NCBI RefSeq assembly: GCF_963677195.1
Contig: NZ_OY781918.1
Location: 3,150,923-3,214,922 of the forward strand
Length of the DNA: 64,000 nt
Direction: 5' to 3'
Origin: an uncultured Marinifilum sp.
GTDB taxonomy: Bacteria; Bacteroidota; Bacteroidia; Bacteroidales; Marinifilaceae
Positions 15,268-24,695 of the stretch are shown piece by piece; position 1 is the stretch's first letter; the number at the start of each line of letters is the position of its first letter. The translations under genes were made by a program, and so were the position numbers. The notes below the pieces were generated by a model. The model had not been told where the DNA came from. It made no database searches and worked only from the letters and a program-made list of their open reading frames with translations.

Positions 15268-15702
15268 ATTTTTAATAAATATATTGGCAGGTTTAGCACA
15301 AAAAATAAAAGCTAAGGCTATTGCCAAATATTTTAAAGGAATATTGTAAATAAAATCAGGAGTAAAATAGCTGCAGTAAACTGTCGAAATTATTAGTAGA
15401 GTTAAAATGTGCACAAGCTGATCTGTAAAAAAATAGAAACTATCTTTTTTTGAGCCATTAATTTGAAAATAGCTTTTGGCAATATCGGTAGCCAGATGTA
15501 TTAATGTTAAAATTACGGCAAAGGGGAGAAAACCAAAATCGAACGATAGAACGAAGGAGAAAATAAAAATTACCAAAACATGCCAAAGATGAAAGCAGCT
15601 AACTATTTTTTGTTTCTTTTGAATTGTCCAAATGTGAGGCTGAAAAATAAAATCGCCCAGTAAATGCGCAATAAGTTGTAAAAGAAGTAATTGATATAGC
15701 AT
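15268..15702 (-). pseudogene. DUF3307 membrane protein, 5' fragment
   Basis: N-terminal 145 codons: LLLLQLIAHLLGDFIFQPHIW, with several hydrophobic helices (IFIFSFVLSFDFGF, FAVILTLIHLATDIAKSYF, FTDQLVHILTLLIIST). This is a family of small integral membrane proteins of unknown function that are usually paired with a SatD-like gene, as here. The ATG overlaps the stop of the upstream satD-like gene by one base, so translation was coupled. The gene is cut by the IS982-like element; the other half is at 11380-11673. Confidence 0.85.
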
Positions 15703-16385
15703 TATTGAATTGTTTTTTCGAATAGTTTAACCGATTTTTCGATAGCATGCCAACCGGCAGCAGTAGAGTGTTGACTTATGGTAGATTGGTTTTTTTGTAG
15801 TCTTAGGCTGATATCTTTTTCGCTTAAACCCAAAAGGCGTAAATAAATTACCTGGCATTGTTTTGAAGAACAACGAGAAAGCAAAGTATCCAGTAATGAA
15901 AATATACAGTCGAATTCTTGCTCTGTATTGCTGTTGGTGCAGCGAAAAAACATGGTGTTTTTAATAACAATTTTTTGCTTGTTTGATGTACTGTAATCTT
16001 TTATTGTTCGGCCCGATAGGTAAATGGCTTCTCCGTCGATAATTCCTTTTTCTGGGTCGATACTTGTTAATGGTGCCACGGCAACTGCAAGACGAATGGC
16101 ATGTTCTTTAAAATATTTAATTCCCTTGCTTTTCGAATTTTCTTTCAATTCTATCGATTTAATAAAGGTTTTTAATAGTAAGGCAATTCTTAGGGCAGGT
16201 TTTCCCGAATTTAATGCACATTCTATATAATCTCCCTGAATAATTCTACCGTAAAATCCATCATTTTTATACCTCTCAGATAATTCTATTAATAATTTTT
16301 TTATATCAGATTCAATTTGCCTCTTATCAATTTGGCTTAAGGAAGTGTAAGATATAATATCGGCAGAAATGCTGGCTTTGTTCAT
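15702..16385 (-). CDS. SatD-like regulatory protein
   Basis: 227 aa. The N-terminal about 150 residues (ASISADIISYTSLS, GRIIQGDYIECAL, IRLAVAVAPLTSI, IIDGEAIYLSGRTI) resemble SatD proteins, whose fold is reminiscent of nucleotide cyclase domains. The C-terminal part is a sigma-70-region-4-like helix-turn-helix (VIYLRLLGLSEKDISLRL, STISQHSTAAGW). It is the first gene of a two-gene operon with DUF3307. Tandem TATCGGTA motifs just upstream (16397-16449) suggest autoregulation, which is inference. It remains intact while its partner is broken. Confidence 0.75.
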   Translation of the reverse strand: MNKASISADIISYTSLSQIDKRQIESDIKKLLIELSERYKNDGFYGRIIQGDYIECALNSGKPALRIALLLKTFIKSIELKENSKSKGIKYFKEHAIRLAVAVAPLTSIDPEKGIIDGEAIYLSGRTIKDYSTSNKQKIVIKNTMFFRCTNSNTEQEFDCIFSLLDTLLSRCSSKQCQVIYLRLLGLSEKDISLRLQKNQSTISQHSTAAGWHAIEKSVKLFEKTIQ

Positions 16386-16396
16386 GATTATATATT

Positions 16397-16449
16397 TTTA
16401 TCGGTAAATATACTAATAAATTACTTTTATCGGTAAATTCGCTAATAAA
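16397..16449. promoter_or_regulatory. tandem TATCGGTA...CTAATAAA motifs upstream of satD-like gene
   Basis: Two direct copies at 16397-16420 and 16426-16449, each TTTATCGGTAAAT, a variable stretch, then CTAATAAA; the repeat period is 29 bp. The first copy begins 12 bp upstream of the start codon at 16385. TTTATCGGTAAA is itself nearly palindromic, as expected for an operator. The same motif recurs at the other end of the operon (11345-11393). Confidence 0.55.
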
Positions 16450-16522
16450 ATAGTTTGAATTATTATTATCATACTGAAATTATGAAAAATATATGATCCA
16501 TCAAATAAATAGGAGTAAAACA

Positions 16523-16552
16523 AAGAGGTTACTCCTTTGGGAATAACCTCTT
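16523..16552 (-). terminator. hairpin after the metallopeptidase gene
   Basis: AAGAGGTTA (16523-16531) and TAACCTCTT (16544-16552) form a 9-bp stem 22 bp past the stop codon (minus strand). There is a short AT-rich run beyond but no strong T-tract, so confidence is moderate. Confidence 0.5.
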
Positions 16553-16574
16553 AATTTATGTGTAAAACTTAATT

Positions 16575-18617
16575 TTACTTTAGTTCTTCCAAAGCCTCTT
16601 TAGCAGCTTTTAAAAGTGGCTGAGCCGATAAATCATTACCCGTAGCTTCAAGCATCCATTGGTTAGGGGTTAAACGTCCTTGCTTAAAAATGCGATTAAC
16701 TTCGGCAGGAAAACTTCGGCCTTTTAATTGTTGTTCCAATTGGAACTCAATTACATTACCAAAAGCATAGTTCGATAAGTATAAGGGACTATTTAGCATG
16801 TGCGAGTAAACAGCCAAAATAGTCTGATCTTTTACACCATAAACAGGAGCGTAGAACTCATTCCAAACATTTTTGGCAATATCCATGGCTGCATCGCGAA
16901 GTTCGGCTGCCGTAGCTTCAGGATTTGCATACAACCATCTCCACATGCGAATATCCATTAAGGATACGCCCATAATTTCATAAGCACTCCAAAAAAGATC
17001 CAATTTCTTTAAAGCATCTTTCTGTGGCGAATTATCTTTAATATCAAGCAATAGCATGTCTCTTTTCTGAAAGATAAAAGCCAAAGCTTCGGTAAAAGCC
17101 GTGTTTGGAACGCCATTCATTACAAAATTATCAACATCATACAAAGAAATGGTTTGTTCTACATTATGGCCAAATTCGTGAATTGCAATATTGTATCCTT
17201 TGTAATCCATTCCTTTATCACTAATTCTGGTGCGAAGGTGAGCTTTTTGTCCTTTCGCAGCGCCACCCCAGGCATGTCCCGAACCGCGAGCCGGATCAAC
17301 AGAAATATGATCGGCTAAAAACTGAGCTCTCTCTTTAGTAAAGCCCAGTTTCTTTAATAAGTTAGGCAGATCAGCCTCTAAAGCTGCTGCATTTGGATAT
17401 AATTTTCTGGTTTTGGCGTCTAGTTTCGACTCATCCATTCCGCTGCGAGCTTTAAAACCATCGTACCAAATATCGAAGGGTTCTAGGTCGCGACCTAATC
17501 GTTTGCTAATTAACTTACCAACTTTTTGTGTTTCTTGCGAGCGTAAAAAATCAGTGAATATTTTTTCTGTTGCTTCCGCCGATATTTCTTTTGCTCCGTC
17601 ATATTGTCTTTTAATAAAAGTGTTCTGATCGGAATAATAAGGGTCAATTGCTTTATTGGCGTGAAAATTATTTAAAATTTGCTGATATCTTTCGTTTGGT
17701 TCAGGTGTAGCATCGGTTGCTTTTCCATTTTTGTAAACCAGGTTGGTGTATGGATCCCATTCAAAATCGCCACTATTAATAACTTTTTCAGGAATCTCCT
17801 GTGAGATAATGCGCTGCATAACCTGGTAAATCATTTTCTGCTTTTCTAAACCATCATTTTTGTTGGCATAGTTGGCTTTAATTTCATCGCGTAAATTCCA
17901 ATGCGATAAAAGAACTTTGTCTTCAGGAAAAAAACGTTTTCCATTGGCATCGGTTAAATGCCCAACATAAATATTGTAATCCATAATGTAAACATCAGAA
18001 CCTGCGGCAGCACTTCCGGCAGCTTGTAATAAGTCTGCAGGAACTCTTGCAGTAAAATAATCGCCCAAACGTGCATAAGCCCATTGTTGGCGAGTCCAGC
18101 TTTTAGCATTTGCTTCTTTTTCTTCTAAACTAAACGATGGAAAGTTAAGTGCAATTGTAAATGCAATTTTATTCTGATAGAAATCATTCATCCAATGCGA
18201 ATCAACGCTATAAGCACCAAATGCATTATCAATGGGGTGTTGTTTAAAAGTATTTAAATGTACTGGCTCAAGTAAATTAAGCGTTATCTTATTAAAATTT
18301 CCAGTAATAATTTCAATATTCCGTGATATTTTTTGGAATACCAATTCTTTTTCTGCCTGATCTGAAATATAGTTTGTTTTACAGAAAGCTGAGAAGTCAG
18401 CTTCACTACCATCGCTTGCACGCCATAGGTTTGCTGCATGCTTTACTCCTTTTTCCAGTAAAGTTTTATCCAGTGCTTTTCCGCTTAGTTCTTTAACTGT
18501 CTGGTTAATTGTTTTAGCAGATATATTCGATACATCTGCCTGTTTTTCAGATTCGATTTGATTTCCACATGAGGCTAGAGTTATCATTGCAGAAAACAGA
18601 ATTATTATCTTTTTCAT
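16575..18617 (-). CDS. secreted zinc metallopeptidase lipoprotein (HEFGH)
   Basis: 680 aa from the ATG at 18617. An upstream in-frame ATG at 18677 would put 20 residues before the signal peptide and is unlikely. MKKIIILFSAMITLASC is a lipoprotein signal with Cys17. The zinc motif HEFGH is at about 480-484, followed by NVEQ; a third ligand or catalytic Glu is in TEALAF about 26 residues later, a gluzincin-like layout. The rest is helical and M3-like, but I cannot name the family precisely. It should act on peptides in the periplasm or at the outer membrane. It stands alone, divergent from yebC. Confidence 0.82.
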   Translation of the reverse strand: MKKIIILFSAMITLASCGNQIESEKQADVSNISAKTINQTVKELSGKALDKTLLEKGVKHAANLWRASDGSEADFSAFCKTNYISDQAEKELVFQKISRNIEIITGNFNKITLNLLEPVHLNTFKQHPIDNAFGAYSVDSHWMNDFYQNKIAFTIALNFPSFSLEEKEANAKSWTRQQWAYARLGDYFTARVPADLLQAAGSAAAGSDVYIMDYNIYVGHLTDANGKRFFPEDKVLLSHWNLRDEIKANYANKNDGLEKQKMIYQVMQRIISQEIPEKVINSGDFEWDPYTNLVYKNGKATDATPEPNERYQQILNNFHANKAIDPYYSDQNTFIKRQYDGAKEISAEATEKIFTDFLRSQETQKVGKLISKRLGRDLEPFDIWYDGFKARSGMDESKLDAKTRKLYPNAAALEADLPNLLKKLGFTKERAQFLADHISVDPARGSGHAWGGAAKGQKAHLRTRISDKGMDYKGYNIAIHEFGHNVEQTISLYDVDNFVMNGVPNTAFTEALAFIFQKRDMLLLDIKDNSPQKDALKKLDLFWSAYEIMGVSLMDIRMWRWLYANPEATAAELRDAAMDIAKNVWNEFYAPVYGVKDQTILAVYSHMLNSPLYLSNYAFGNVIEFQLEQQLKGRSFPAEVNRIFKQGRLTPNQWMLEATGNDLSAQPLLKAAKEALEELK

Positions 18618-18861
18618 TAGATTAGTTTGTTTATTAAATGATGCGTCTAAAGTAGCTAATTGTTCCAAGTGAAACAATGAGCAATCTCATTTTAAAACAA
18701 TCTGTTTTAATAATCTATTATTTCTATCGCCAAGTAAATAGAAACAAAGCCAAACGTCATATTAATCGATAAAACAGTCTCTGAGTTTATTCAATCAGTA
18801 TAACTATTAAGTATAAAGAATAAAAAATGCCAAATCACTTTAAAGATTGAATTACAAGTGT

Positions 18862-18869
18862 TATTTTTG
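18862..18869 (+). promoter_or_regulatory. Bacteroidota-type -7 box (TATTTTTG) for yebC
   Basis: TATTTTTG fits the TAnnTTTG -7 consensus and lies 23 bp upstream of the yebC start. I do not see a well-placed -33 TTTG, so this is only a candidate. Confidence 0.4.
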
Positions 18870-18892
18870 CGAAAAATTTTTATACATAAACT

Positions 18893-19600
18893 ATGGGAAG
18901 AGCATTCGAATTTAGAAAAGCGCGTAAGATGAAGCGTTGGGATAAGATGGCCAAAGCCTTTACCCGAATCGGTAAAGATATTGTTATTGCAGTAAAAGAA
19001 GGTGGTCCTGATCCGGCATCTAATGCTCGTTTGCGTGCGGTCATTCAAAATGCAAAGGCGGCCAACATGCCTAAAGATAATGTTGAAAGAGCCATTAAAA
19101 AGGCTTCGTCGAAAGAACAAAAAGATTTTAAAGAAATTGTTTACGAAGGATATGCACCTCATGGTATCGCTGTTCTTATTGAAACAGCTACCGATAATCA
19201 TACAAGAACTGTTGCTGATGTGCGTTCTTATTTTAATAAATGCAAAGGGAGTTTAGGTACTGCTGGTAGTGTTGAATTTATGTTCGAGCATAAATGTCAT
19301 TTTAAAATTGAAAATACAGGTCAGGATATTGAAGAACTTGAACTTGAAGTGATCGACCTTGGGGTTGATGAAGTTTTTGCGGAAGAAGATGGTGTAATGT
19401 TATATGGTGGTTTTTCCGATTTTGGGAAAATTCAATCTTACCTTGAGGAGAATGAAATGACTGTAATTTCTTCAGGCTTCGAAAGAATTCCTATGGATAC
19501 CAAAGAATTATCTGAAGATGAGGTTGCCGATGTTGAAAAGTTGCTAGAGAAACTAGAAGACAACGACGATGTTCAAAACGTATATCACAATATGGCCTAA
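18893..19600 (+). CDS. yebC: YebC/PmpR-family protein
   Basis: 235 aa, normal length. The family-typical start is MGRAFEFRKARKMKRWDKMAK (a Bacteroidota variant of AGHSKW). GGPDPASNARLRAVIQNAKA, NMPKDNVERAIKKA and YEGYAPHGIA then follow, along with the acidic C-terminal domains. YebC proteins act as DNA-binding regulators or as translation factors helping at proline stretches. Single-gene unit with its own candidate promoter and terminator. Confidence 0.95.
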   Translation: MGRAFEFRKARKMKRWDKMAKAFTRIGKDIVIAVKEGGPDPASNARLRAVIQNAKAANMPKDNVERAIKKASSKEQKDFKEIVYEGYAPHGIAVLIETATDNHTRTVADVRSYFNKCKGSLGTAGSVEFMFEHKCHFKIENTGQDIEELELEVIDLGVDEVFAEEDGVMLYGGFSDFGKIQSYLEENEMTVISSGFERIPMDTKELSEDEVADVEKLLEKLEDNDDVQNVYHNMA

Positions 19601-19638
19601 GAGCATTTTTCATTAAAATTATATTTTTAATGATACAA

Positions 19639-19672
19639 AACCCGATTCTAATCGAATCGGGTTTTTTGTTTT
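19639..19672 (+). terminator. rho-independent terminator of yebC
   Basis: AACCCGATT (19639-19647) and AATCGGGTT (19655-19663) form a strong stem, followed by TTTTTGTTTTTTT. Placement 38 bp after the yebC stop is typical. Confidence 0.85.
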
Positions 19673-19847
19673 TTTATTTGTAATAAAAAGAAAAAAAGAT
19701 CTAATTAACTTTTTCTTCGCCTTGGAAAGACCTGTAATTTCAATGGATGTAGGGTAATTGTCTGAAACAATGATATTTTACTTTTTAAATATTGAGAGTT
19801 TTTAGTATATTTAGATATGTAGATGCAAAAAAGTTTTACTCACACCT

Positions 19848-20627
19848 ATGATTTTTAGATATCTTAAATTTGAGAAAAGAGACAGAATCGGTATTCTAAC
19901 TCTCAATCGTCCTAAAGCCTTAAATGCCTTAAACGAGTGCATTTTTAAAGAACTAGCCTGTTTTTTGAAAAATCAGGAATATATCCAATCCATAAAAGTT
20001 CTTCTTATAACAGGAGAAGGTAAAGCTTTTATAGCTGGAGCAGATATTAAAGCCATGCAAGAATATTCTCCCGAAGAAGCATACGATTTTGCTGAAGCTG
20101 GGAAAGCCGTTTTTGATCAAATTGCCGAACTGGATATTCCTGTTATAGCTGCCATTAATGGTTTTGCTCTTGGGGGAGGTTTAGAGCTGGCAATGGCTTG
20201 TGATATTCGAATAGCCAGTGAAAAAGCCCGTTTAGGATTGCCCGAAGTAAATTTAGGTTTAATTCCGGGCTTTAATGGCACGCAACGCCTACCACAACTA
20301 GCCGGAACAGGAAATGCTATGTATTTAATGATGCTTGGCGAAGGAATTACAGCCAGCGAAGCTTATCAACTTGGTATTATTCAAAAGTTAACACCCCCTA
20401 ATCAGCTTATGGATATAGCCATAGAAATGGCCAATGTAATTTCATTTAAAAGTCCGAATGCTATTCGATTAATAAAAAAAATGGTGCGCAAAGGAATGGG
20501 AATGAATAAACAGGAAGCTAGTAAGATGGAGTCAAAAGAATTTGCTCGTCTTTTTAATGCCGATCAGAAAGAAAGAATAGAGGGGGTAAAAGCTTTTTTG
20601 GAGAAACGCCAACCAAATTGGGAGTAA
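19848..20627 (+). CDS. enoyl-CoA hydratase/crotonase
   Basis: 259-aa crotonase-family enzyme that hydrates enoyl-CoA, probably crotonyl-CoA, to 3-hydroxyacyl-CoA. LTLNRPKALNAL is the family N-terminal signature. The oxyanion-hole segments are AFIAGADIKAM and ALGGGLELAMACD, and the catalytic Glu positions are in GLPEVNLGLIPG (both Glu-type residues kept). It opens a co-directional run of acyl-CoA genes (hydroxyacyl-CoA dehydrogenase, thiolase, acyl-CoA dehydrogenase, Etf). Substrate length is inferred from these neighbours. Confidence 0.92.
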   Translation: MIFRYLKFEKRDRIGILTLNRPKALNALNECIFKELACFLKNQEYIQSIKVLLITGEGKAFIAGADIKAMQEYSPEEAYDFAEAGKAVFDQIAELDIPVIAAINGFALGGGLELAMACDIRIASEKARLGLPEVNLGLIPGFNGTQRLPQLAGTGNAMYLMMLGEGITASEAYQLGIIQKLTPPNQLMDIAIEMANVISFKSPNAIRLIKKMVRKGMGMNKQEASKMESKEFARLFNADQKERIEGVKAFLEKRQPNWE

Positions 20628-20759
20628 TCAAATTTTTGTAGGGAGACTTATTGCAGAGTAATGCAGTTAGCGGGTAGTGATGATGGGTTTTGCTTTTTAC
20701 TCAATTGGAAGAGCTACGCATAATTAAGAATAAGGGAAACAAAATTAAAACATTAAAAT

Positions 20760-22088
20760 ATGGATCTAATCCGAAAAATGGAAAATATAAGTGTATTGGG
20801 CGCTGCTGGTAAAATGGGTAGTGGTATTTTGGTTTTGCTGTCATTAGAGATGGCAAAGCTCAAAATTGGCAAGAAAGTAGATAAAGAATTTGTTTTAAAT
20901 GCTATTGATGTATCGCAATTGGCTTTAGTAAATCTACTTGCTTATGTTAAAATACAATTGGTGAAGTATGCAGAGAAAAATGTGGTCGAGTTACGACAAT
21001 GGTATAAAGATCATAAGGATTTGTGCGATAATGAAGAAATTATTAATCAGTTTGTTGATGATGTATTGGTAATGATTCAGACTTCAACACGAATAGAAAC
21101 AGCATATAATTCGCAATTAATTTTCGAAGCCATAAAAGAAGATAAAGATTTGAAGGTTAAATTGTTTTCGCAGATTAAACAAAATAATCCCGAGGCATGG
21201 TTTTTAAGTAATACTTCCTCAATTCCAATTGGAGAAATTGAGAAGAAAGCAAATTTAAATAAAGATATTATAGGATTTCATTTTTACAATCCTCCAGTAG
21301 TTCAAAAGTTATTGGAAATAATAAAACCCCAAAATACAAATCCGAATTTAACTCGCTTATCGCTCGATTTGGCCAAATCGATGAGGAAAACTGTGGTTCA
21401 TTCAAGAGATATTGCAGGCTTTATTGGAAATGGTCATTTTATGCGCGATGTTCTTTATGCATTGCGTAAAGCAGAAGAGTTGGCTAAAACTCATGGCTGG
21501 GCTAAAGCATTTTTCTTGCTCGATACAATAAGTCGCGATTTGTTAATACGCCCAATGGGTATTTTTCAATTGATGGATTATGTGGGTTTAGATGTTATTC
21601 AATTTATTTTAGATAGTATGCAATCATCATTTCCAAACGAAACTTTATCGCATGCAGCATTAAATAAATTGCTAAATAAAGAAGTAAAAGGAGGACAGTT
21701 TGCAGATGGTTCTCAAAAAGATGGAATTTTTAAATATCAAAAAGGAAGAATAAAAGAGGTTTATAATCTAGAAATTGGAAAATATGTTAAAACCGAAGCA
21801 ATTGAAATGGATTGTGCGGTAATGATGGGGGAACTTCCAACTCTAAAAATATATTGGAAATCTGTAGTTCGAGAGCAAAATAAAAATGAATTATTAGATA
21901 ATTTTTTTAAAGAATTGCACAAAATTGATAGTGTTGGTGCGAATATAGCCATTGCTTATGGCGAAAATGCTAAGGCAATAGGACAGATGCTTGTTGATAC
22001 AAATGTAGCTGAATCTGCAGCCGATGTAAATACGGTAATGGAAACAGGTTTTTTCCATGCCTACGGACCTATCAACAATTATTTCTAA
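20760..22088 (+). CDS. 3-hydroxyacyl-CoA dehydrogenase
   Basis: 442 aa. The N-terminal Rossmann fold reads SVLGAAGKMGSG. SNTSSIPIGEIE and GFHFYNPP carry the catalytic region (His of the HFYNPP motif), and the C-terminal helical domain has DIAGFIGNGHFMRD and DYVGLDVIQ. It oxidises 3-hydroxyacyl-CoA with NAD in beta-oxidation or runs in reverse in butyrate synthesis. It is longer than the ~285-aa short-chain enzyme because of insertions in the first half and extra C-terminal sequence. ATG 20778 (MENISV) is an alternative start. Confidence 0.88.
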   Translation: MDLIRKMENISVLGAAGKMGSGILVLLSLEMAKLKIGKKVDKEFVLNAIDVSQLALVNLLAYVKIQLVKYAEKNVVELRQWYKDHKDLCDNEEIINQFVDDVLVMIQTSTRIETAYNSQLIFEAIKEDKDLKVKLFSQIKQNNPEAWFLSNTSSIPIGEIEKKANLNKDIIGFHFYNPPVVQKLLEIIKPQNTNPNLTRLSLDLAKSMRKTVVHSRDIAGFIGNGHFMRDVLYALRKAEELAKTHGWAKAFFLLDTISRDLLIRPMGIFQLMDYVGLDVIQFILDSMQSSFPNETLSHAALNKLLNKEVKGGQFADGSQKDGIFKYQKGRIKEVYNLEIGKYVKTEAIEMDCAVMMGELPTLKIYWKSVVREQNKNELLDNFFKELHKIDSVGANIAIAYGENAKAIGQMLVDTNVAESAADVNTVMETGFFHAYGPINNYF

Positions 22089-22121
22089 TGTTTTTTATTG
22101 AATATCTCACACCTAAATAAA

Positions 22122-23366
22122 ATGAAAACCTTACGCAAAAAAATATACATGTTAGCTGGTTACAATACTGTTTCTATGGGAACCGGCAGAAAAGAATTTC
22201 ATCCTAAAAAGGATCGCCCAGATTTGGAAGATTATATAAAAGAAGCTGGTCGTGCTACATTAAGTATGATTGGTGGAGCTGTAAATGTTGATGAGGGGGT
22301 AATAGGTAACTTTATGGCTTCACGTTTTAATAAGCAAGCAAATTTACCAGCATTTTTACCAATGATTGATGCAGGTTTAAAATACAAACCAGCAGTAAGT
22401 GTAGAAGGTGCTTGCGCTTCGGGAGGCTTAGCATTAACAACAGGTATGAAATCGATTTTGGCAGAAACAGCCGATGTTGTTCTTGCATTGGGGTTCGAAG
22501 TACAAAATACCATGAAAGCCATGTATGGAGCCGATGTTCTAGCTGGAGCAGGATGGAAGCAAACACGTAAAGAAGGTCATGCTTACTTTTTCCCAGGGGT
22601 TTTTAGCGATCGTGCCGGAGCTTACTATGAAAAATACGGACGGGAAATTACCCGTAAAGCAATGGCAAAATGGTATTGTAATGCAATTGAAAATGCAAGA
22701 TTGTGTGAAACAGCTCAGGAATATCATAATCAAAACAAAGATTTAGAAGAGACAGCAAATATGCCTCTTAACCCAAAACGCTTTGTCGATCATTTAAATG
22801 TGTTCGATTGCTCAAAGGTTTCCGATGGAGCTTCTGCTATTGCCATTGTTTCGGAAGAGGGATTAAAGAAAATAGGTAAGGAAGCTAAAGATGCGGTCGA
22901 AGTGCTAGGTTTTTCTCATGTGGTGGCAGATATAACTAAAAAACCAGAGATAATGACCTCCTTAACAAGTATGAAAGATGCTGTTAGCAAGGCGATTTGT
23001 ATGGCAGGCATTAGTATAGATCAATTGGGAACGGTTGAAGTACACGATTGTTTTTCTATTGCAGGAATTATGGCTACCGAGGCAATTGGTTTCGCCAAAG
23101 AAGGAAAAGGTCCAGAGTTCGTTTTGCAAGGACATACCTCAAGAGATGGGAAAGTTCCATTTAATACCACTGGTGGTTTAATTGGTTGGGGGCATCCAAC
23201 AGGAGCAACTGGAGTGCATCAGGCGGTAACTGTTTGGGAACAATTAACGGGGAAAGCAGGCGATGCTCAAATTAATATTAGTAAAGAAAGACCGTATGCA
23301 TTGTCTGTAAATATGGGAGGAGATGATAAATCTCTTGTGGCAATTGTTTACAAAAGAGGAGAGTAA
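22122..23366 (+). CDS. thiolase of the SCP-x/lipid-transfer type
   Basis: 414 aa from ATG 22122; a TTG at 22098 extends the frame but is less likely. The nucleophile Cys is in VEGACASGG, HDCFSIAG supplies the His, and GGLIGWGHPTGATG is the C-terminal glycine-rich loop with the second His. The overall pattern fits SCP2-type thiolases rather than the FadA/AtoB branch. It should cleave 3-ketoacyl-CoA or condense acetyl-CoA. It sits 33 bp after the dehydrogenase gene, in the same operon. Confidence 0.88.
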   Translation: MKTLRKKIYMLAGYNTVSMGTGRKEFHPKKDRPDLEDYIKEAGRATLSMIGGAVNVDEGVIGNFMASRFNKQANLPAFLPMIDAGLKYKPAVSVEGACASGGLALTTGMKSILAETADVVLALGFEVQNTMKAMYGADVLAGAGWKQTRKEGHAYFFPGVFSDRAGAYYEKYGREITRKAMAKWYCNAIENARLCETAQEYHNQNKDLEETANMPLNPKRFVDHLNVFDCSKVSDGASAIAIVSEEGLKKIGKEAKDAVEVLGFSHVVADITKKPEIMTSLTSMKDAVSKAICMAGISIDQLGTVEVHDCFSIAGIMATEAIGFAKEGKGPEFVLQGHTSRDGKVPFNTTGGLIGWGHPTGATGVHQAVTVWEQLTGKAGDAQINISKERPYALSVNMGGDDKSLVAIVYKRGE

Positions 23367-23456
23367 TTAAAAGTATGAGAGTGACTTAGTTATTATAAAA
23401 AAAAACAGCAATTCAAGCTAATTGCGGGTTAATATCACACCTAAAAAGTTAATATT

Positions 23457-24599
23457 ATGAATTTTGAATTTACCGAAGAGCAATTGATGATTCGAGATGC
23501 TGCACGTGATTTTGCACAGCGAGAATTATTGCCTGGCGTTATCGAAAGAGATGATAAAGCAATATATCCTACCCAACAAGTTAAACGATTAGGCGAACTT
23601 GGATTTTTAGGAATGTTGGTAGATCAGAAATATGATGGAGGCGGAATGGACACAATCTCTTATGTATTGGCAATGGAGGAAATTTCAAAAGTGGATTCCT
23701 CTGTTTCTGTAATTATGTCGGTAAATAATTCTTTGGTGTGCTGGGGTGTGCAAAAGTATGGAAGCGAAGAACAAAAACAGAAATTTTTAAAACCAATGGC
23801 TCGGGGCGAGAAAATAGGTGCTTTCCTATTGTCCGAACCTGAAGCTGGTTCGGATGCTACATCGCAAAGAACTACGGCTGCTGATATGGGGGATTATTAT
23901 CTGCTTAATGGTACCAAAAATTGGATTACCAACGGAAAATCAGCATCTACATATATTGTTATTGCACAAACTCATTCAGAATTAAAACACAAAGGAATTA
24001 ATGCATTATTGGTTGATGCAAATTCAGATGGAATTTCAGTCGGACCGCATGAAAATAAAATGGGAATGCGTGCTTCGGATACTCATTCGGTAATGTTTAA
24101 TAATGTTAAAGTCCCAAAAGAAAACAGATTGGGAGATGAGGGGTTCGGCTTTAAACTGGCAATGAAATCCTTAGAAGGTGGACGAATTGGAATTGCTTCT
24201 CAGGCATTGGGAATTGCTTCTGGGGCTTATGAATTGGCTTTAAAATATGCTCAGGAAAGAAAGACCTTTGGGAAAGAAATTATTCAACATCAGGCAATTG
24301 CTTTTAAATTGGCTGATATGGCTACAGAAATTGAGGCTGCAAGATTTTTTTGCTTAAAGGCTGCTTGGTTAAAAGATCAGGGAAAACCTTATGGACAAGC
24401 TAGTGCAATGGCAAAATTGTATGCTGCCGAAACCGCTATGAAGGTAACTACCGAAGCGGTTCAGATACATGGTGGTTATGGCTATGTGAAAGAATATCAT
24501 GTGGAACGCCTAATGCGTGATGCGAAATTAACACAGATATACGAAGGAACTTCTGAAATACAAAAAATAGTTATTTCCAGAAACTTAGTGACAGAGTAA
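23457..24599 (+). CDS. acyl-CoA dehydrogenase (short-chain type)
   Basis: 380 aa, typical length. Signatures: [11 protein letters not shown] (FAD/substrate loop), [37 protein letters not shown], and the catalytic-base region [10 protein letters not shown] with Glu. It resembles butyryl-CoA dehydrogenases. It passes electrons to the EtfBA encoded immediately downstream. Substrate assignment to butyryl-CoA is from context. Confidence 0.92.
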   Translation: MNFEFTEEQLMIRDAARDFAQRELLPGVIERDDKAIYPTQQVKRLGELGFLGMLVDQKYDGGGMDTISYVLAMEEISKVDSSVSVIMSVNNSLVCWGVQKYGSEEQKQKFLKPMARGEKIGAFLLSEPEAGSDATSQRTTAADMGDYYLLNGTKNWITNGKSASTYIVIAQTHSELKHKGINALLVDANSDGISVGPHENKMGMRASDTHSVMFNNVKVPKENRLGDEGFGFKLAMKSLEGGRIGIASQALGIASGAYELALKYAQERKTFGKEIIQHQAIAFKLADMATEIEAARFFCLKAAWLKDQGKPYGQASAMAKLYAAETAMKVTTEAVQIHGGYGYVKEYHVERLMRDAKLTQIYEGTSEIQKIVISRNLVTE

Positions 24600-24695
24600 A
24601 ACTAATTAAAATCTTATCTGTCTGATTTGTAGATTGTAAATATATGTTATCTAAATAAATATAATACTATAATTAATACTTAAATTAAACGATAT

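Noticed and set aside
18618..18677. Twenty-residue N-terminal extension of the metallopeptidase
   Set aside because: It would place charged residues before a clear lipoprotein signal peptide starting at 18617.
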